Part shown: piece after piece, positions 61,429 to 64,000 of the stretch
How the letters are laid out: every line of letters starts with the position of its first letter
Position numbering within the stretch: the first letter of the stretch is position 1
NCBI RefSeq assembly: GCF_006438825.1
Contig: NZ_RCZP01000014.1
Span: 54,994-118,993 of the forward strand
Source: Muricoccus nepalensis
GTDB taxonomy: Bacteria > Pseudomonadota > Alphaproteobacteria > Acetobacterales > Acetobacteraceae
Reading direction: 5' to 3'
DNA length: 64,000 nt
Notes under the pieces: model-generated
The model's database searches: none
What the model was told of the DNA's origin: nothing
The model's input: only the letters and a program-made list of their open reading frames with translations
Program-made: the position numbers and the translations under genes

Positions 61429-63123
61429 TCAGTGCGCGTGCACGCCCGAGGCGCCGATCCCGGTCTCCGAGCGGACGTACTGCGCCTCGAAGGCGTCCTG
61501 CTCGCGCCGGGCCCGCTCGCTCCGGTCCGTCTTCGAGAAGACGCAGATGCCGGCGAAGGCGATCGTCATCGAGAACAGCGCGGGGTTGTCGTAGGGGAAG
61601 AGCGGGGCGGCGAAGCCAAGCGTGCTCACCCAGACCGCGCGGCTGAGCACGACCATGAGCACGGCGCTGGCCAGGCCCAGGAAGCCGCCGAACAGCGCCC
61701 CCCGCGTCGTCGTTCCCTTCCAGAAGACCGACATCAGCAGGACCGGGAAGTTGCAGCTCGCCGCGACGGAGAAGGCGAGGCCGACCATGAAGGCGACGTT
61801 CTGGTTCTCGAAGATGTAGCCGAGGATGATCGCGACGATGCCGATCGCGATGGCCGAGATCTTTGAGATCCGGACCTCCCGGTTCTCGTCCACCCGCCCG
61901 CGGGCGATGACGGAGGCGTAGAGGTCGTGGCTGACCGCGGAGGCGCCGGCGAGCGTCAGGCCGGCGACGACCGCCAGGATGGTCGCGAAGGCCACGGCGG
62001 AGATGAAGCCCATGAACAGGGAGCCGCCGACAGCGTTAGAGAGGTGGACGGCCGCCATGTTCGTGCCACCGAACATGTCGGTGAGGCGGTTGTAGGCGCC
62101 GCCGTCGCCCAGGCGGAAGTAGGTGGGGTCGTTCATCAGGAAGGTGATGGCGCCGAAGCCGATGATGAAGGTGAGGATGTAGAAGTAGCCGATCAGGCCG
62201 GTCGCGTAGAACACCGACTTCCGCGCCGCCTTGGCGTCGGAGACCGTGAAGAAGCGCATTAGGATATGCGGCAGGCCGGCCGTGCCGAACATGAGGGCGA
62301 GGCCGAGCGAGATGGTCGACACCGGGTCGGAGACGAAGTTGCCGGGCGCCATGATGGACTGGCCGCGCGGGTGGGTGGCGACCGCGTCGGCGAACATCGC
62401 CTCGGGGCTGAAGCCGTAGCGCCAGAGGACGGCCAGCGCCATGAAGGTCGCGCCGCCGAGCAGGAGGCAGGCCTTGGTGATCTGCACCCAGGTCGTCGCC
62501 TTCATGCCGCCGAAGGCGACGTAGACGATCATCAGCGCGCCGACGACCACCACCGCGTAGAGATACTGCATCCCGAATAGGAGCTCGATCAGCTTCCCGG
62601 CGCCCACCATCTGGGCGATGAGGTAGAAGGCCACGACCACGAGCGTCCCGGTGGCGGAGAGGATGCGGATCGGCGTCTGCGCCAGCCGGAAGGAGGCGAC
62701 GTCGGAGAAGGTGAACTTGCCGAGGTTGCGCAGCCGCTCGGCGATTAGGAACATGATGATGGGCCATCCGACGAGGAAGCCGATCGAGTAGATCAGCCCG
62801 TCGAAGCCGCTCGCGAAGACGAGGCCGGAGATGCCGAGGAAGGAGGCGGCCGACATGTAGTCGCCGGCGATGGCCAGCCCGTTCTGGAACCCGGTGATGC
62901 CCCCGCCGGCGGCGTAGAAGTCGGCGGCGGACTTCGTCTGGCGGGCGGCGCGGTAGGTGATGCCGAGCGTCGCCAGGACGAAGACGAAGAACATGACGAT
63001 GGCCGGCCAGTTCAGGCCGGCGCGCGGCGGGGCGGCGGCCGGGCTGTCCGCGGCCCAGGCCGTGCCGGCGGATGCGAGCAGGACGGCGGCAAGGAGCAGC
63101 CAGGCCTTCGGGGTGCGGGGCAT
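61429..63123 (-). CDS. actP: Cation/acetate symporter ActP
   Basis: A 564-residue sodium/solute symporter. A signal-like first segment (ending TAWAA) is followed by 13 membrane segments. Family marks: [35 protein letters not shown] read in parts ([20 protein letters not shown]), [16 protein letters not shown], and the SSS signature region [18 protein letters not shown] in parts. It imports acetate and other short acids. The ATG at 63123 forms a TGATG overlap with the DUF485 gene; a GTG one codon up is possible. Third gene of the acs-DUF485-actP operon. Confidence 0.96.
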   Translation of the reverse strand: MPRTPKAWLLLAAVLLASAGTAWAADSPAAAPPRAGLNWPAIVMFFVFVLATLGITYRAARQTKSAADFYAAGGGITGFQNGLAIAGDYMSAASFLGISGLVFASGFDGLIYSIGFLVGWPIIMFLIAERLRNLGKFTFSDVASFRLAQTPIRILSATGTLVVVAFYLIAQMVGAGKLIELLFGMQYLYAVVVVGALMIVYVAFGGMKATTWVQITKACLLLGGATFMALAVLWRYGFSPEAMFADAVATHPRGQSIMAPGNFVSDPVSTISLGLALMFGTAGLPHILMRFFTVSDAKAARKSVFYATGLIGYFYILTFIIGFGAITFLMNDPTYFRLGDGGAYNRLTDMFGGTNMAAVHLSNAVGGSLFMGFISAVAFATILAVVAGLTLAGASAVSHDLYASVIARGRVDENREVRISKISAIAIGIVAIILGYIFENQNVAFMVGLAFSVAASCNFPVLLMSVFWKGTTTRGALFGGFLGLASAVLMVVLSRAVWVSTLGFAAPLFPYDNPALFSMTIAFAGICVFSKTDRSERARREQDAFEAQYVRSETGIGASGVHAH

Positions 63124-63446
63124 CACAGCGGCACCTCGTCCTGCAGGCTACGGGTCAGCTCGTCGAAGCGCCCGTTGGCGCGCACCACGTAGATGCCGGT
63201 GAGGATGAAGGCCGTGGCGATGATGCCGAGGCCGAGGAAGATGCCGAGCGACGTCACGCCCTCGCCGACGCGGTACGCCATCAGGTCCTTCGCGAAGGCG
63301 ACGAGCAGGATGAAGCCGCAGTAGATGCCGAGCATCACGGCGGAGAGGATCCAGGCGAAGCCGGAGCGTCGCCGGACGAGTTCCTGGAACTTGGGGTTCG
63401 CGAGGATCCGCTTGTGCGGCTCCTCGATCGGGTAGGAGCGGTCCAT
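63123..63446 (-). CDS. DUF485 inner-membrane protein (YjcH-like)
   Basis: A 107-residue protein with two membrane segments, about 31-52 and 70-92, and the family opening [18 protein letters not shown] in parts. DUF485 (YjcH) genes lie between acs and actP in many Proteobacteria; the product is presumed to assist the symporter. ATG at 63446. Coupled to actP by TGATG. Confidence 0.94.
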   Translation of the reverse strand: MDRSYPIEEPHKRILANPKFQELVRRRSGFAWILSAVMLGIYCGFILLVAFAKDLMAYRVGEGVTSLGIFLGLGIIATAFILTGIYVVRANGRFDELTRSLQDEVPL

Positions 63447-63491
63447 CGTGTCACGTCCCTCGTCTTGTCTGTTCGTTCGTGGATACCGGTC

Positions 63492-64000
63492 TCAGCCCAC
63501 TCTGTTTTCGAGGAGGTCTTGTACGACGGTGGGGTCGGCGAGGGTGGAGGTGTCGCCGAGGCTGTCGGTCTCGTTGGCGGCGATCTTGCGGAGGATGCGG
63601 CGCATGATCTTGCCCGAGCGGGTCTTGGGCAGGCCGGGCGCCCACTGGATGGCGTCCGGGGAGGCGATGGGGCCGATCTCGCGGCGGACCCAGGCGACGA
63701 GCTCCTTGCGGAGTGCCTCGGTGGGCTCCTCGTCGGCGTTCAGCGTGACGTAGGCGTAGATGCCCTGGCCCTTGATCTCGTGGGGCATGCCGACGACGGC
63801 GGCCTCGGCCACCTTGGGGTGGGAGACGAGGGCGCTCTCGATCTCGGCCGTGCCCATGCGGTGGCCGGAGACGTTGAGGACGTCGTCGACGCGCCCCGTG
63901 ATCCAGTAGTAGCCGTCCTCGTCGCGCCGGGCGCCATCGCCGGTGAAGTACTTGCCCGGGAAGGTCGAGAAGTAGGTCTGGATGAAGCGCTCGTGGTCGC
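63492..64000 (-). CDS. acs: Acetyl-CoA synthetase, C-terminal part (cut by window edge)
   Basis: About 169 residues of the C terminus; the start lies beyond the right edge. Visible blocks: [20 protein letters not shown] in parts, [20 protein letters not shown] in parts (the hinge), [14 protein letters not shown], and [17 protein letters not shown] with the acylation-sensitive Lys in RSGKIMR. These are diagnostic for Acs. Activates acetate taken up by ActP to acetyl-CoA. First gene of the operon, 45 bases before the DUF485 gene. Confidence 0.95.
   Translation of the reverse strand, partial: DHERFIQTYFSTFPGKYFTGDGARRDEDGYYWITGRVDDVLNVSGHRMGTAEIESALVSHPKVAEAAVVGMPHEIKGQGIYAYVTLNADEEPTEALRKELVAWVRREIGPIASPDAIQWAPGLPKTRSGKIMRRILRKIAANETDSLGDTSTLADPTVVQDLLENRVG

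Overview
The window is about 64 kb of very GC-rich bacterial DNA (by eye well above 70 percent G+C), almost fully coding, with frequent GTG and TTG starts and many start/stop overlaps. Gene content points to an alphaproteobacterium of the Acetobacteraceae (Roseomonas-like): a Bug-type tricarboxylate receptor, several ABC importers feeding small catabolic cassettes, a creatininase homologue, DUF3618 and DUF427 proteins, an SMP-30 lactonase and an acs-DUF485-actP acetate operon. It reads as ordinary chromosome. I saw no rRNA, tRNA, CRISPR array, transposase, prophage or plasmid origin.

Layout. 1-5 kb: the tail of a hybrid kinase, an M19 dipeptidase with a beta-lactamase-fold hydrolase, and msrA-msrB. 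3.9-6.5 kb: a tightly overlapping trio of beta-propeller, NodB-like deacetylase and sterol-desaturase-family enzyme. 6.5-9.2 kb: three translationally coupled envelope/stress genes behind a sequence that fits the alphaproteobacterial EcfG general-stress promoter (GGAAC, 17 bases, GTT). 9.2-16.2 kb: a CinA amidase, a large coiled-coil membrane protein, a PuuE-like deacetylase with a Bug receptor, a prolyl oligopeptidase and GreB. 16.2-21 kb: htpG with a sigma-32-like promoter, a yellow/royal-jelly-type protein, NfeD and an SPFH protein. 21-28.4 kb: nitronate monooxygenase coupled to an unknown gene that ends in a 24-bp repeat of its own stop region, an acyl-CoA dehydrogenase, an alpha/beta hydrolase, a GST, DUF427 and an unknown membrane protein. 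28.4-32.4 kb: an unusually AT-rich control region, then an OmpR-type regulator, sensor kinase and HtrA protease.

32.4-41 kb: a branched-chain-type ABC importer whose LivM and LivG are fused, divergent from a UxaA-type sugar-acid dehydratase and an SDR, followed by a secreted SMP-30 lactonase. This looks like uptake and breakdown of a sugar acid or its lactone. 41-50 kb: a complete dipeptide-type importer (DppABCDF order), divergent from a creatininase homologue, then an SDR with a ketopantoate-reductase-like protein and another deacetylase. 50-54.5 kb: a 1480-residue multi-PAS/GAF hybrid kinase. 54.9-61.3 kb: a spermidine/putrescine-type ABC importer in one run with an amidohydrolase and a CobW/COG0523 GTPase. 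61.4-64 kb: the acetate uptake and activation operon, cut off inside acs at the window edge.

I did not find a clear-cut new defence or mobile system. The most interesting leads are the EcfG-like promoter with its LEA-like trio, the 11-bp direct repeat (CGTTTTG twice) in front of the OmpR-type regulator, the importer/amidohydrolase/metallochaperone cassette, the tandemly repeated gene end at 23.7 kb, and the propeller/deacetylase/desaturase trio. Function calls rest on motifs read by eye. No database search was possible.
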